Source: an uncultured Granulosicoccus sp.
GTDB taxonomy: Bacteria; Pseudomonadota; Gammaproteobacteria; Granulosicoccales; Granulosicoccaceae
DNA length: 64,000 nt
Direction of reading: 5' to 3'
Assembly: GCA_947499955.1 (NCBI GenBank)
Contig: CANMQI010000019.1
Coordinates: 39,951-103,950, forward strand
Shown here: positions 36,661 through 46,379 of the stretch, in pieces
How the letters are laid out: each line of letters begins with the position of its first letter
Numbering within the stretch: position 1 is the stretch's first letter
Position numbers and translations under genes: made by a program
Notes under the pieces: model-generated
The model's database searches: none
Told to the model about the DNA's origin: nothing
What the model saw: only the letters and a program-made list of their open reading frames with translations

Positions 36661-36924
36661 TCACGTCGAGCAGATGTCCTCATCCGGCACCTCGACCCAC
36701 TCCCTACCGGTAATCTTCGCCTTCAGGTAGGCACCAACCGTCTCCCCCGTTGTAGCCATGTAATCATGAATGAGCACAAATGTCGCCATGGCCCAGGCAG
36801 ACACCTCGAACAGGCCGTGCCGGCGAGCACCCGTGACCAGTAACAGCAGAACCAGAATGGCCTGTGCCCAATGCCAGAACCGTTCAAACCGCGAGAATAT
36901 CGTGACGTATCGTTTACGGCTCAT
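36661..36924 (-). pseudogene. shortened cytochrome b (b561/Ni-Fe hydrogenase type) membrane subunit
   Basis: 87 residues from ATG 36924 with AAGGAG upstream. The first half, RFERFWHWAQAILVLLLLVTG, equals the first transmembrane helix of prokaryotic cytochrome b subunits, with its haem His. It then jumps to AMATFVLIHDYMATTGETVGAYLKAKITG, the motif of the last helix and C-terminal loop. About half of a normal subunit, including two middle helices, is missing in frame. It is either an in-frame deletion remnant or a two-helix mini-cytochrome that forms an oligomer. The intact ribosome site and uninterrupted frame keep the second option open. Confidence 0.6.
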
Positions 36925-37170
36925 GATCGGTGTCTCCTTGGCATGAAGAGGCGAATACCGGCATGCAGGGCAATACCCGCCAGAGACAGGATCAACACCC
37001 TCATGCCGATCCGCTCGGTACGGACAAACCGATCTCTTCCGGGCAGACAGAGGCCATCCAGTGAAGCCAGCCGGTCCTGGCGAATTCGGGAATATGACAA
37101 GTCTGGTATGCCACGGTATCGACGTGCTGATCAAGCTTAAGCCCCACGACTGACAGACCCTCAGTCCTTG

Positions 37171-38160
37171 TCAGTGACTAACTCGCTGAACCTCGTCATC
37201 GGCCTGCAGGAAGCGCATGACCTGCTCGGTCGATGGAATACCATCCAGCCCATCATTGGACTGGCACTTCAAGGCCGCTGCGGCATTGGCGAACCGTATG
37301 GCGACTTCTTCGCACGCCCCCCTGGCCAATTGCAAGGTGAAGGCCGCATGCCAGACATCACCCGCACCCAGGGTATCCACTGAGGTAATGGCGAAGGCGG
37401 GCATGTGGGCAAGCCTGCTCTCGGCGCCGTGGCCTTCCAGCCAGTAGACACCCTGCTCTCCGTCGGTCACAGCCACCCAGCAGGCAAACTCCGTCTGGGC
37501 CTGGCGCAAACCTGCTTCCACCTCATCCACACCGGCGTAATTGCGCAGGCCCTGGCGAGAGAAGGCGATATGACTGGCCAGTGCCATTGCCGTATGGCTG
37601 ACCGGCGCTTCACCGTCGATCACCCCGGGAATGCCGGCTTGCCTGGCGAAAGCAAGCACCTGAATGGCAGCGGCCTCCCATCGCGTATCCACCAGAACGG
37701 CGTCAGGCGTATCGATGGATTGCAATCGAGTGGCGTCGAATGCTGTGGTTTCGATGGATTCGCGCGGTTCAGTATCAGTATCGGTCGCAGACTTCGGTGG
37801 CAGCACCGTATCAGGCTGGCGATAATTGACGATCTGTCGCTCACCACTGTCATCGACAAACACGCTGGAAATGGGGGACTTGCCATTAGGGATGCAGCTC
37901 AACAGGCCATAGCCCAGAGAGCGCCTGTCTATTTCCGTGCGCAGCAGATCGCCGAACAGATCATCACCGAGCCTGCCTGCCAGTTGCACCTCGGCGCCCA
38001 GGCGCTGCATGGCAACCGCAGCAATGGCACCACCGCCACCGAGACTGAAGCGCACATCATCAGCGCGGTATTTTTCGGCACGGCGAGGCATCTCGCCCAC
38101 ACGAAAGGTGATGTCCGCCGAAATCAGCCCACAGGCCAACAAGCTGGTCTTTCTGCTCAT
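37171..38160 (-). CDS. PfkB-family carbohydrate kinase
   Basis: 329 residues from ATG 38160 (MSRKTSLLACGLISAD); upstream in-frame codons lack similarity. The family N-motif region LGGGGAIAAVAMQRLGA and the C-terminal signature DTLGAGDVWHAAFTLQLA, with the catalytic Asp, are both intact. PfkB kinases phosphorylate fructose, ribose, 2-keto-3-deoxygluconate and related compounds with ATP. It lies divergent from a TRAP operon that carries a dihydrodipicolinate-synthase-like aldolase, suggesting joint use of an imported sugar acid. Which sugar is not visible in sequence. Confidence 0.87.
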   Translation of the reverse strand: MSRKTSLLACGLISADITFRVGEMPRRAEKYRADDVRFSLGGGGAIAAVAMQRLGAEVQLAGRLGDDLFGDLLRTEIDRRSLGYGLLSCIPNGKSPISSVFVDDSGERQIVNYRQPDTVLPPKSATDTDTEPRESIETTAFDATRLQSIDTPDAVLVDTRWEAAAIQVLAFARQAGIPGVIDGEAPVSHTAMALASHIAFSRQGLRNYAGVDEVEAGLRQAQTEFACWVAVTDGEQGVYWLEGHGAESRLAHMPAFAITSVDTLGAGDVWHAAFTLQLARGACEEVAIRFANAAAALKCQSNDGLDGIPSTEQVMRFLQADDEVQRVSH

Positions 38161-38405
38161 GCCGAGTGTCTGCTCATGCAGCAATTTCCGTTCATTTACC
38201 CTTGATCCTCTGCTGTCACCCTGTCTCTGCATACAACGAGCGTGACGGTTGTTTCGCCGCGCAACTGGCCATGGAGTTGAGCCGACGAAGATAATGGCCG
38301 TATACTGAAACGCAGCACCGCCCCCGAACACCACATTTTTACCACGCCTCGTGACGCAACAACACCAATAGAAAGGCGTCACTACACACAGGAGAGGAAT
38401 AGACC

Positions 38406-39410
38406 ATGCGAGTGAAAACGAAAGCCATCCGGTCTGCATTGACAGTCTGTATGGCTGCGGCCATCAGCGTATCGACGCTGGGATCCAGCGCCATGGCGCA
38501 GGACAAGATCACCCTCCGCATGTCCACACCGGCATCGGAAACCGATTTTCGCTCCCAGGGTCTGGCCAATCAGTTTGCCGACGGTATCAGCGAGTTTGCC
38601 ACGTATGAGCCACACTACAACGACTCCCTGTTCAAGCAAGGCACCGAACTGGTTGCCATTGCCCGCGGCAATCTGGAAATGTCCATCACATCCGCCCAGG
38701 AACTGGCCAAGCTGATTCCGGAGTGGTCGATCTTCACCGCCGGCTATCTGATGCGCGACCCGGAGCACCAACGCAAGGTCTTCGCCAGCGACATCGGCAA
38801 GGAGATGTATCAACTGGCTGAAGACAAACTGGGCGTGAAGCTGCTCAATGTCGTCTACTTCGGTACGCGTCAGCTGAACCTTCGAACCGAAGATAAAGTC
38901 ATGACACCGGAAGACCTCGATGGTCTCAATCTGCGCATGCCGGGCACCGACGCCTGGCAGTTTCTCGGCAAGGCACTGGGTGCGAACCCGACGCCCATGG
39001 CATTCACCGAAGTCTATACCGGCCTGCAGACAGGTGCCATCGATGGACAGGACAACCCCCTGCCAACCGACAAGGACAAGAAGTTTCACGAGGTCACCAA
39101 ACAGATCGTACTCACAGGCCATCTCGTGGACATGAACTTCTTTGCGTTTTCGAAGAAGGTCTGGGACAAACTGACCGCCGAGCAGCAAGAGGCTGTATCC
39201 ACTGCCGCGCAAGCTGCAGCAGACTGGACGACCGAGCAGATCGTTGCCAACGAAGCCGAGCTGGTGGACTTCTTCAAGGGCGAAGGCCTGGATGTCTATG
39301 AGCCGGATGTGGATGCCTTTCGTACTCGCGCACAGGCCATGTATCTGGAATCGGATTTCTCCAAGGACTGGCCAGAGGGCCTGCTCGATCGCATCAACGC
39401 AGTTCAGTAA
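38406..39410 (+). CDS. dctP: DctP-type TRAP transporter substrate-binding protein
   Basis: 334 residues. Signal peptide LTVCMAAAISVSTLGSSAMA is followed by the DctP fold: ITLRMSTPASET, a LKLLNVVYFGTRQLN-like hinge and LDGLNLRMPGTDAWQFLGKALGANPTPMAFTEVYTGLQTGAIDGQDNPL, which holds the conserved carboxylate-binding Arg. A purine-rich AGGAGAGGAA site precedes the ATG. It delivers an organic acid to the DctQ/DctM permease encoded directly downstream. Sialic, gluconic and uronic acids are typical ligands for receptors whose operons encode aldolases. Confidence 0.93.
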   Translation: MRVKTKAIRSALTVCMAAAISVSTLGSSAMAQDKITLRMSTPASETDFRSQGLANQFADGISEFATYEPHYNDSLFKQGTELVAIARGNLEMSITSAQELAKLIPEWSIFTAGYLMRDPEHQRKVFASDIGKEMYQLAEDKLGVKLLNVVYFGTRQLNLRTEDKVMTPEDLDGLNLRMPGTDAWQFLGKALGANPTPMAFTEVYTGLQTGAIDGQDNPLPTDKDKKFHEVTKQIVLTGHLVDMNFFAFSKKVWDKLTAEQQEAVSTAAQAAADWTTEQIVANEAELVDFFKGEGLDVYEPDVDAFRTRAQAMYLESDFSKDWPEGLLDRINAVQ

Positions 39411-39419
39411 TTGTTCTCG

Positions 39420-39896
39420 ATGACCCATGATCTGCCCGGCTGGCTACACCGCCGGGCAGACAATGTGGCGGTATTGCTGCTCAGCGCCACCTTCCTCATC
39501 TTCATTCTGCAGATCGTCTCGCGCTACCTGTTCCGGGCCCCGCTGGGCTGGACGCTGGAAGCCTGCCTGCTGTGCTGGGTATGGCTGGTGTTCTGGTCCG
39601 GCGCCTTCACGTTGAAGGACCGGGATCACGTGCGCTTTACCATTCTGCTCGACCACAGTCGACCGGGTACACGCCGCCTGTTCGCCATCCTTTCCAGCAT
39701 CTGTATCGTCGGACTATTGGGTGTCTCGCTGTGGCCCACCATCGACTTCGTGCAGTTCATGGCCATTGAAAGCACATCACTGCTCAAGATTCGGTTCGAC
39801 GTGTTCTTCAGTATCTATGTCGTCTTCTCCATTGCCATCATGCTGCGCTATGCCATACGTGCCTGGCTTGCAATCAGAGGCAGGCTGGACGTATGA
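39420..39896 (+). CDS. dctQ: DctQ-type TRAP transporter small membrane subunit
   Basis: 158 residues from ATG 39420 (a TTG at 39411 is an alternative). Four transmembrane helices are evident, with the family features FILQIVSRYLFRAPLGWTLE, LCWVWLVFWSGAFTLKDRDHVRFTILLD near the middle and a last helix ending ALRYAIRAW-like. It bridges the receptor and the large permease. The stop overlaps the DctM start by 4 bp (ATGA). Confidence 0.92.
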   Translation: MTHDLPGWLHRRADNVAVLLLSATFLIFILQIVSRYLFRAPLGWTLEACLLCWVWLVFWSGAFTLKDRDHVRFTILLDHSRPGTRRLFAILSSICIVGLLGVSLWPTIDFVQFMAIESTSLLKIRFDVFFSIYVVFSIAIMLRYAIRAWLAIRGRLDV

Positions 39897-41188
39897 GCAG
39901 TGCATTCCTGTTGTGCCTGGCCGTCCTGTTCGGCGTCGCGGCCATTGGCGCCCCCATCGCCCTGGCGATGATCACTGCCGCCGTGGTGTACCTGCTGATG
40001 GCGGGTCAGGATCTGGCGCTCGCCGCTGAACAGATACTGCAGGGTCTGTACAACAGCTTCATTCTGCTGGCCGTGCCGCTGTTCATCGTGGCAGCCAACA
40101 TCATGAACGCAGGCACCATCAGCGATCGCCTGCTGGGTTTCTGCGTGGCCGTGGTAGGACGTTTCAGGGGTGGGCTGGGTCATGTGAATATCGTGGCCAG
40201 CCTGATCTTTTCCGGCATGTCCGGTTCCGCCATTGCCGATGCCGCCGGCGTGGGCAAGATCATCATCGAGATGATGACCCGCAATGGCCGCTATTCTCTG
40301 GGCTTTGCCGCAGCCATTACCGCTGCGTCTGCCACCATCGGCCCGATCATTCCGCCGTCCATTCCCATGGTGTTGTATGCCCTGGTATCCGATACTTCGG
40401 TAGGCTATCTGTTTCTGGCAGGCATCCTGCCCGGGCTACTGATGGGTGCCGTTCTGATGATCATGGTGGCCATCATTGCCAGAAGGCGCCATTTTGCCAT
40501 GGACGAACCCGTACCCCTGCGTGAACTACCCACGCTTGGCATACGCGCCTTTCCTGCCCTGCTGATGCCGGTCATTCTGTTGTTCGGTATCTACGGTGGT
40601 ATAACGACACCCACCGAAGCTGCAGCCGTTGCCGCCGCCTACGCCCTGCTGCTGGCCAGCTTCTTCTATCGCTCCCTGTCACTATCCAGCCTCTACTCGG
40701 TCATGTCGGACAGCGCGCGCTCCTCGGCAGCCGTGGGTCTGGTGATCGGCGGAGCACTGATCTTCAACTACATCGTGGCCAGTGAGAACATTCCCGCCAG
40801 TATTGCCACGCTGATGGATTCAATGGAGCTCTCGCCACTGGGCTTCCTGTTGTTCGTCAACGTCCTGCTGCTGTTACTGGGCTGTGTCCTCGATGCGGCC
40901 ACTATCCTGCTGGTGGTAGTGCCCTTGTTTCTGCCCACCTGCAATCTGCTGGGAATCGATCTGGTGCACTTTGGTGTGGTCGTGGTGGTCAATACCATGA
41001 TTGGACTGATTACCCCACCCTACGGCATTCTGCTATTCGTGATCAATGCCACCACCGGCGCTCCACTGCGAGACATGATCGTGGAAATCTGGCCGTTTCT
41101 GATTGCCTTGCTACTGGCACTGATGACTATCACGCTGGTGCCGGAGTTAGTACTCTGGTTACCCGTGCAAATGGGTTATGCCCCCTGA
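39893..41188 (+). CDS. dctM: DctM-type TRAP transporter large membrane subunit
   Basis: 431 residues with about 12 hydrophobic segments. Typical DctM stretches are MSGSAIADAAGVGKIIIEMM, ASATIGPIIPPSIPMVLYAL and NTMIGLITPPYGILLFVIN, the last two forming the Na+ and substrate sites. It performs the sodium-coupled transport step with DctP and DctQ. Followed by the aldolase gene after 21 bp, so all four are in one operon. Confidence 0.95.
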   Translation: MSSAFLLCLAVLFGVAAIGAPIALAMITAAVVYLLMAGQDLALAAEQILQGLYNSFILLAVPLFIVAANIMNAGTISDRLLGFCVAVVGRFRGGLGHVNIVASLIFSGMSGSAIADAAGVGKIIIEMMTRNGRYSLGFAAAITAASATIGPIIPPSIPMVLYALVSDTSVGYLFLAGILPGLLMGAVLMIMVAIIARRRHFAMDEPVPLRELPTLGIRAFPALLMPVILLFGIYGGITTPTEAAAVAAAYALLLASFFYRSLSLSSLYSVMSDSARSSAAVGLVIGGALIFNYIVASENIPASIATLMDSMELSPLGFLLFVNVLLLLLGCVLDAATILLVVVPLFLPTCNLLGIDLVHFGVVVVVNTMIGLITPPYGILLFVINATTGAPLRDMIVEIWPFLIALLLALMTITLVPELVLWLPVQMGYAP

Positions 41189-41209
41189 CAGATTCGAGAA
41201 AACCACGCC

Positions 41210-42157
41210 ATGAGCAAAACCGTTAACGGCATCATTCCTGTCATGCTGACGCCCTATACCAGTGACGGCAGTATTGATGAATATGGTTATCACCGACTGA
41301 CCGAATGGTATCTGGCCAACGGTGCTGACGCACTGTTCGCCGTCTGCCAGTCCAGTGAAATGCACAAGCTCAGTCTGGGTGAACGCGTCTCTCTTGCCAG
41401 GCAGACTGTCGACATCGTCGATGGGCGTGTGCCGGTAATGGCCTCGGGGCATATCGCCGGTGCACGTGAGCAACAGGCCATGGAACTCAAGGCCATTGCC
41501 AACACCGGTATCGATGTGCTGGTGCTGGTGACCAATCGCTTGCCGGAGTCCCAAGGGGCCAATGACGATGCCATTCGCACCGAGGTGCGCTGGTTGATGG
41601 ATCAGCTGCCGGACGACTTGCCGCTGGGCCTGTATGAGTGTCCAATGCCCTACCGTCGACTGCTGAGTGACGATGTACTGAAATTCTGTGCCGACAGTGG
41701 GCGATTCGTGACCTTGAAGGATGTCTCCTGCGATCTGGAAACCGTGCGACGGCGGGCCGAGATCGTCAAGGGCTCACCCCTGTCCATCGTCAATGCCAAT
41801 GCGGCCATTGCCTGGCCAGCCATGCAGGCAGGCTCGCAGGGGTTCTGCGGGGTAATGGCGAACTTCCATCCGGATCTGTATGCCTGGCTGTATCACCAGG
41901 GCAAGCACCATTCAGCCATGGCGCAGGAACTGTCGATCTTTCTGGCTCTGGCAGGCACCTCTGAAACTCAGGGCTATCCGGCCATCGCCAAGCGCTTCCA
42001 CCAGCGACTGGGTACCTTCGGATCCATCGACTGCCGCAATGTGGATGTCGATATCCACCAGACCTACTGGGCGCTGGAGGCGCTACTGGACAACATCGAA
42101 CAGGGGGCCGAGATGTATCGGGAGCGTGTTTCGAAACTGTTGCGGGTGGTGAAGTAG
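41210..42157 (+). CDS. dihydrodipicolinate-synthase/N-acetylneuraminate-lyase family aldolase
   Basis: 315 residues of the class-I aldolase TIM barrel. GIIPVMLTPYTSDGSID opens the barrel, LYECPMPYRRLL carries the proton-relay Tyr and FVTLKDVSCDLE carries the Schiff-base Lys. Family members include DapA, NanA and 2-keto-3-deoxy-sugar-acid aldolases. Coupling to a TRAP transporter and divergence from a PfkB kinase argue for catabolism of a sugar acid rather than lysine synthesis. Confidence 0.87.
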   Translation: MSKTVNGIIPVMLTPYTSDGSIDEYGYHRLTEWYLANGADALFAVCQSSEMHKLSLGERVSLARQTVDIVDGRVPVMASGHIAGAREQQAMELKAIANTGIDVLVLVTNRLPESQGANDDAIRTEVRWLMDQLPDDLPLGLYECPMPYRRLLSDDVLKFCADSGRFVTLKDVSCDLETVRRRAEIVKGSPLSIVNANAAIAWPAMQAGSQGFCGVMANFHPDLYAWLYHQGKHHSAMAQELSIFLALAGTSETQGYPAIAKRFHQRLGTFGSIDCRNVDVDIHQTYWALEALLDNIEQGAEMYRERVSKLLRVVK

Positions 42158-42166
42158 TCAACGCGC

Positions 42167-42196
42167 CATCACCCTGCCGATCATCGGCGGGTGATG
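42167..42196. terminator. hairpin between convergent aldolase and peroxiredoxin genes
   Basis: CATCACCC-T-GCCGA pairs with TCGGCGGGTGATG, a 13-bp stem with a single bulged T and a 3-base loop, 9 bp after the aldolase stop. GC-rich, no T-run; position between convergent genes supports a terminator. Confidence 0.5.
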
Positions 42197-42260
42197 ATCG
42201 CCGCAGGCGCATGTCCATTCAGTGACAAGGCGTCCTGCGGCTACTGCATCAGCTGGCTGA

Positions 42261-42743
42261 CTACAGTTTTTCCAGAACCGCCTCAGCAGCACTGACAGTG
42301 GCCGAACCCGGATCGGTTTCAACAGCCAGGTGAGTGACGACGCCGTCGTCCAGAATCATCACATAACGCTGTGAACGCTCGCCCAGACCGACAGCGGTCA
42401 GGTCCAGAGTCATGCCGGCAGCTTTGGTGAATTCGGAGTTGCCATCAGCCAGCATGTCCACATCGTCTCCCGTGCCCAGACTCTTGCCCCAGGCATTCAT
42501 GACGAAGAAGTCACCGGTGGAAACGCAGGCAACCGCATCGACGCCCTTGTCGCGCAGGGCCTTGGCATTGTCCATATAGCTGGGCACATGAGTTTCAGAG
42601 CAGGTGGGCGTGAATGCACCCGGTACCGCAAACAGAACCACCTTGCGTCCGGCACAGTAGTCAGCCAGTGGTACATCGGTCGGGCCCGCTGCCGTCATCT
42701 GCTTCAGCGTCACCGCTGGAATCTTGTCGCCTTCTTTGATCAT
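42261..42743 (-). CDS. peroxiredoxin (Prx5/AhpE-like, glutaredoxin-dependent type)
   Basis: 160 residues of the peroxiredoxin fold. VVLFAVPGAFTPTCSETH contains the peroxidatic Cys in the PxxxTxxC motif. VDAVACVSTGDFFVMNAWGK has the second Cys and the Prx5 signature NDxFVMxAW-like stretch. Conserved Arg lies in LGERSQRYVMILDDG. It reduces H2O2 and organic peroxides using thiol donors. Cytoplasmic, monocistronic. Confidence 0.93.
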   Translation of the reverse strand: MIKEGDKIPAVTLKQMTAAGPTDVPLADYCAGRKVVLFAVPGAFTPTCSETHVPSYMDNAKALRDKGVDAVACVSTGDFFVMNAWGKSLGTGDDVDMLADGNSEFTKAAGMTLDLTAVGLGERSQRYVMILDDGVVTHLAVETDPGSATVSAAEAVLEKL

Positions 42744-42863
42744 TTTTATTGTCCTTCTGTGGTGAGTGGTCAGTAGCCGCGAACGGCAACCGTTCGACTA
42801 TACCGCAGCGACCCACTTGTCAGCAGGCTCGGCAGGCTTTTCATGACCTGGCAGGGCGCCTCG

Positions 42864-44594
42864 TCAGGCCGCCTTGCGGAACAGTGACTCCAGCTGGTTC
42901 AACATGACGGGGCCAAGCTGACGGGCATCGAAGACACTGACCGCCTGTTCATAGAATCGGCTGACATCATGACCGATACCGATGGCCACCAGTTCGACCT
43001 GATCGGTCCGTTCGATCGAATCGATCACCTGCTGCAGGTGACGCGCCAGATAATCACCGGCATTGGCACCCAGTGTACTGGTGTCTACCGGCGCACCATC
43101 CGAGATGGTCATCAGGATACGACGCTGCTCGGGTCGTTTCATGAGCCGCTTGTGCGCCCACAACAAGGCTTCGCCATCGATATTCTGCTTCAGGATATCC
43201 CGATCCAGCATCAGGCCGAGGTTGCGCCGTGCCAGACGATAGGGTGTGTCTGCTGACTTGTAGACGATATGTCGAAGATCGTTCAGCCGTCCCGGATTGA
43301 CAGGCTCGCCCATCTGCTTCCAGCGCTCCGTGGACTCGCCGCCGTGCAGGTGCACGGTTGTAAAACCGAGAATCTCGACGCTGACGCCACAGCGCTCCAG
43401 AGTGCGGGCGAGGATATCGGCACAGGCAGCGGCGATCATGATCGGTCGACCCAGCATCGAGCGGGAGTTGTCGATCAGCAGGGTGATCGTGGTATTGCGA
43501 AAGGCCATATCACTCTCGGCCTTGAAACTCAGTGGCATCAGAGGATCGGTCACCAGTCGCGACAAGCGTGCCGAGTCCAGAACGCCTTCGTCCAGATCAA
43601 ACTGCCAGTGGCGGCGCTGGCGCGCCAACAGTGCGCGTTGCAGGCGGCTGGCCAGACGTCGCACCAACCGCCCGTGCACCTCGATATGCTGGTCCAGCGC
43701 AGTACGCCATTGCTGCAGGTCGGCAGACGAGGCGCCATCGGAGGCCATCATCACCTCATCGAAATCCGTCGTGAAGGCACGATAGGGCTGAGTATCACCG
43801 CTGACCACGATCATCGGGTCCGGGCCCGCCGAGGGTGCCTCATCGAGCGCCTGATCAGGCAGCTTGTCGGTCGGCTCGGATTCACCGGGCGTCTCGGACA
43901 AGGCCTCTTCGGTCTGCCCGTCGCGCTTTTCACTGGCCGCCCCCTCATCAGTCTCGGGTGGGTCCTCCGGGTTCAGAGCCTCATCATTCGTGTCCTCGGC
44001 GTTGTCCTCATCCACATCTCCCGCGGTGCTCACGCCATGCGCGGCATCGCAGCCGGTACTGCTCGCAAGGGACTGAGCCACCTGGCGAGCAATGGTGGCA
44101 AACGCCATCTGATTGTCCAACTGACTGACCAGATCTGGTATCTGCGCCGTGAGTGACTGCTCCAGCAGACTCAGTTCGTTGGGTGTCATGATCGCCTGGC
44201 GAGACGGCGGTCGATGTCGAAAGGCGTGGCGACAGGCCTGCACCAGAGCCTGCGCCAGTCGTTGCAAACTGGCATCGATGTTGTCGATGGATGACTCGTC
44301 AGCCCGGCGTGCATCCAGATTGCGGCCCACCCCCTCATACCGATTGGCACCCAGCGCCTCGTAACGTTCTGTCTCCATCAATGCAAACAACTGGGCAGCA
44401 AAGGTGTCGGGCGGACTGAATCGCAGCTGGATAGCCGGGTCATGATAGGCGCGCCGCAAGGCCTGAGCGTCATGCTGACCACGCGAAAGCGTGCTCACCG
44501 ACGCTGGCCGCAGAGCAGGTTCCAGCGAGGCATCGTCTGCCAATGTACGCGCGCAGGCATCCATTGCACCCTGCATGGTGTTGTCGGTCACCAC
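42864..44594 (-). CDS. cobT: cobaltochelatase CobT-like protein with VWA domain
   Basis: About 576 residues. The N-terminal helical region ([33 protein letters not shown]-like [13 protein letters not shown]) is typical of CobT, and a long acidic central linker ([21 protein letters not shown]) follows. The C-terminal von Willebrand A domain has the MIDAS motif DNSRS and [11 protein letters not shown]. CobT with CobS forms the AAA chaperone that drives CobN in aerobic cobalt insertion for B12. Neither cobS nor cobN is in the window. The start is uncertain: GTG 44594 has AAGGG upstream; ATG 44576 and GTG 44642 are alternatives. Confidence 0.88.
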   Translation of the reverse strand: MVTDNTMQGAMDACARTLADDASLEPALRPASVSTLSRGQHDAQALRRAYHDPAIQLRFSPPDTFAAQLFALMETERYEALGANRYEGVGRNLDARRADESSIDNIDASLQRLAQALVQACRHAFRHRPPSRQAIMTPNELSLLEQSLTAQIPDLVSQLDNQMAFATIARQVAQSLASSTGCDAAHGVSTAGDVDEDNAEDTNDEALNPEDPPETDEGAASEKRDGQTEEALSETPGESEPTDKLPDQALDEAPSAGPDPMIVVSGDTQPYRAFTTDFDEVMMASDGASSADLQQWRTALDQHIEVHGRLVRRLASRLQRALLARQRRHWQFDLDEGVLDSARLSRLVTDPLMPLSFKAESDMAFRNTTITLLIDNSRSMLGRPIMIAAACADILARTLERCGVSVEILGFTTVHLHGGESTERWKQMGEPVNPGRLNDLRHIVYKSADTPYRLARRNLGLMLDRDILKQNIDGEALLWAHKRLMKRPEQRRILMTISDGAPVDTSTLGANAGDYLARHLQQVIDSIERTDQVELVAIGIGHDVSRFYEQAVSVFDARQLGPVMLNQLESLFRKAA

Positions 44595-44648
44595 TTTGCT
44601 ACCCTTGTCTGTCAAAATTTCCGTGTATCCCCGAGTGTGCACTTGTCC

Positions 44649-46379
44649 ATGCCGTCTGCTGAACTACCTATCAAATCCGACCTTCCGGCGGCCCAACGAC
44701 ACGCCCTGGAGGCGTGGGCCAGTCAGGCCACTGCAGCCGGCTGGTTACCGGCAACGGCCACCAATGCGCTGCAATCCGTCACCACTACCGCACCCGCCCA
44801 GCTGTTCGATGCCGGCGACCGACCGCTGGTGGCTGGCCTGTTCGGCGGCACCGGTGTCGGCAAGAGCACGCTGCTGAATCGTCTGGCCGGTGAATCCATC
44901 GCACGGGCCAGCGTCGAGCGTCCGACCTCACGAGACATTACCGTATACGTACATCGTTCCCAGGTGGTTGACCGCCTGCCTGCGGCCTTTCCCATGGAGC
45001 GCATGCGCACCGCTCTGCACAACAATGAACAGTACCGGCATGTCATGTTCATCGACATGCCGGATTTCGACAGTGTCGAGTCCGCCAACCGTGATCTGGT
45101 AGACGTCTGGCTGCCGCATCTGGATGTCGTGTTGTACGTGGTCAGCCCGGAACGCTATCGCGATGATCAGGGCTGGCGCCTGCTGCTTCAGCATGCACGA
45201 GAGCACGCCTGGCTGTTCGTGATGAATCATTGGGATCGCGGCGACCCCTTGCAACTGGAGGATTTCCGCCAGCAGCTCAGCGCCGCCGGCATGAATGAGC
45301 CGCTGATCTTCCGAAGCGACTCATCGGGCAAGACGGATGAACAGGGGCGCCAGGAAGATGATTTCCCCGAGCTGTGTTCGACCATCGCCCAGCTAGCCGA
45401 CGAATCCATCGTCAAGTCATTGAATGAGCTTGGTATTCTGGCGCGACTCAAGGCCATGAAAGCCGCCAGTGATCCCTGGCTGGAATCCCTGGGCAGTGAA
45501 GAAGGTATCCGCGCCCTGCAGTCCGACTGGCAGGTCCACTGGGCACAGGCCACGGCCGATCTGGACAATGCCCTGGCGCACAAGGCGCAGCGACTGGCCC
45601 AGCAATACGCCGAGGATGAAGGCTCCTGGCTGAGCCGCTGGCGGAGCAAGCCGCAACAACAGGCAGAAATTGTGACAGGATCCCTGGTCGATGAGTCGCT
45701 GCTGGGCCGACTGGATACCGTCCTTGGTGATTTTCTCAATCAGCAGGGACAAGGCAGCGCCTTGCCACTGAGCGCGCAGAAGCAGGCAGTGGCCCAACCT
45801 TACGCCCGTGCACGTCGTGACTTTGCAGCCACCGTCGATGATGCGGTCAATCGCTCGCTGGCATTGCCCGGCGGCATCTGGCAACGACGACTGTATGCCG
45901 GACTGGGCGCCCTGTGCCTGCTGCTGCCATTGGCAGCCATGGGCTGGATCGGATGGCGCGTGGTCAGTGCCTTTGCCGAAGGTGGCAATGATTCAGCGGC
46001 GTATCTGGGCAGCAATTTCGCCATCAACGGCGCACTCCTGCTGGCTCTGGCCTGGGTGATTCCGGCCTTCTTGCAGCGAAAGGCCAAACCCTCACGCGAA
46101 AAAGCCGCCCTGCGAGGCGTCAGAGAAGGTCTGGCTGCCGCGCTGGCACAGACCTCGGCCGCTGTCAGCGAAGGTTTTGGCACCCTGGCAGAACAATCAC
46201 GCGCGCTGCGTGAGCAATATCAGAGTCTGTGGCAATCCCTCCCCCGCACAGCAAGCGACGATCTGCCGGAGACCGTGCGACGCATGCTGGCCAGCGAGAT
46301 CAATCAGCCGACCACTCAGCGGGAGCTGGACGTTCGCGCCAATACCCACAGTTCCACTGACGCGGCACCCGTGTCGTAG
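44649..46379 (+). CDS. membrane-anchored dynamin/Era-like GTPase
   Basis: 576 residues. The GTPase domain has G1 GGTGVGKST (66-74), G2 PTSRD, G3 DMPD (about residue 138) and G4 NHWD, a variant of NKxD. Two adjacent hydrophobic segments near residues 417-440 and 460-478 form a hairpin anchor, flanked by helices as in bacterial dynamin-like or YcjX/YfjP-type GTPases. The starting ATG is divergent from cobT with only about 50 bp between. The 3' end overlaps the convergent comF gene by 64 bp. A membrane-remodelling or stress role is possible; substrate unknown. Confidence 0.8.
   Translation: MPSAELPIKSDLPAAQRHALEAWASQATAAGWLPATATNALQSVTTTAPAQLFDAGDRPLVAGLFGGTGVGKSTLLNRLAGESIARASVERPTSRDITVYVHRSQVVDRLPAAFPMERMRTALHNNEQYRHVMFIDMPDFDSVESANRDLVDVWLPHLDVVLYVVSPERYRDDQGWRLLLQHAREHAWLFVMNHWDRGDPLQLEDFRQQLSAAGMNEPLIFRSDSSGKTDEQGRQEDDFPELCSTIAQLADESIVKSLNELGILARLKAMKAASDPWLESLGSEEGIRALQSDWQVHWAQATADLDNALAHKAQRLAQQYAEDEGSWLSRWRSKPQQQAEIVTGSLVDESLLGRLDTVLGDFLNQQGQGSALPLSAQKQAVAQPYARARRDFAATVDDAVNRSLALPGGIWQRRLYAGLGALCLLLPLAAMGWIGWRVVSAFAEGGNDSAAYLGSNFAINGALLLALAWVIPAFLQRKAKPSREKAALRGVREGLAAALAQTSAAVSEGFGTLAEQSRALREQYQSLWQSLPRTASDDLPETVRRMLASEINQPTTQRELDVRANTHSSTDAAPVS

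Noticed and set aside
38382..39428. Minus-strand 348-codon frame covering dctP
   Set aside because: Exact shadow of the TRAP receptor, which has a signal peptide, ribosome site and family motifs.
43269..44156. Plus-strand 295-codon frame opposite cobT
   Set aside because: Mirror of the acidic and VWA coding region; no independent evidence.
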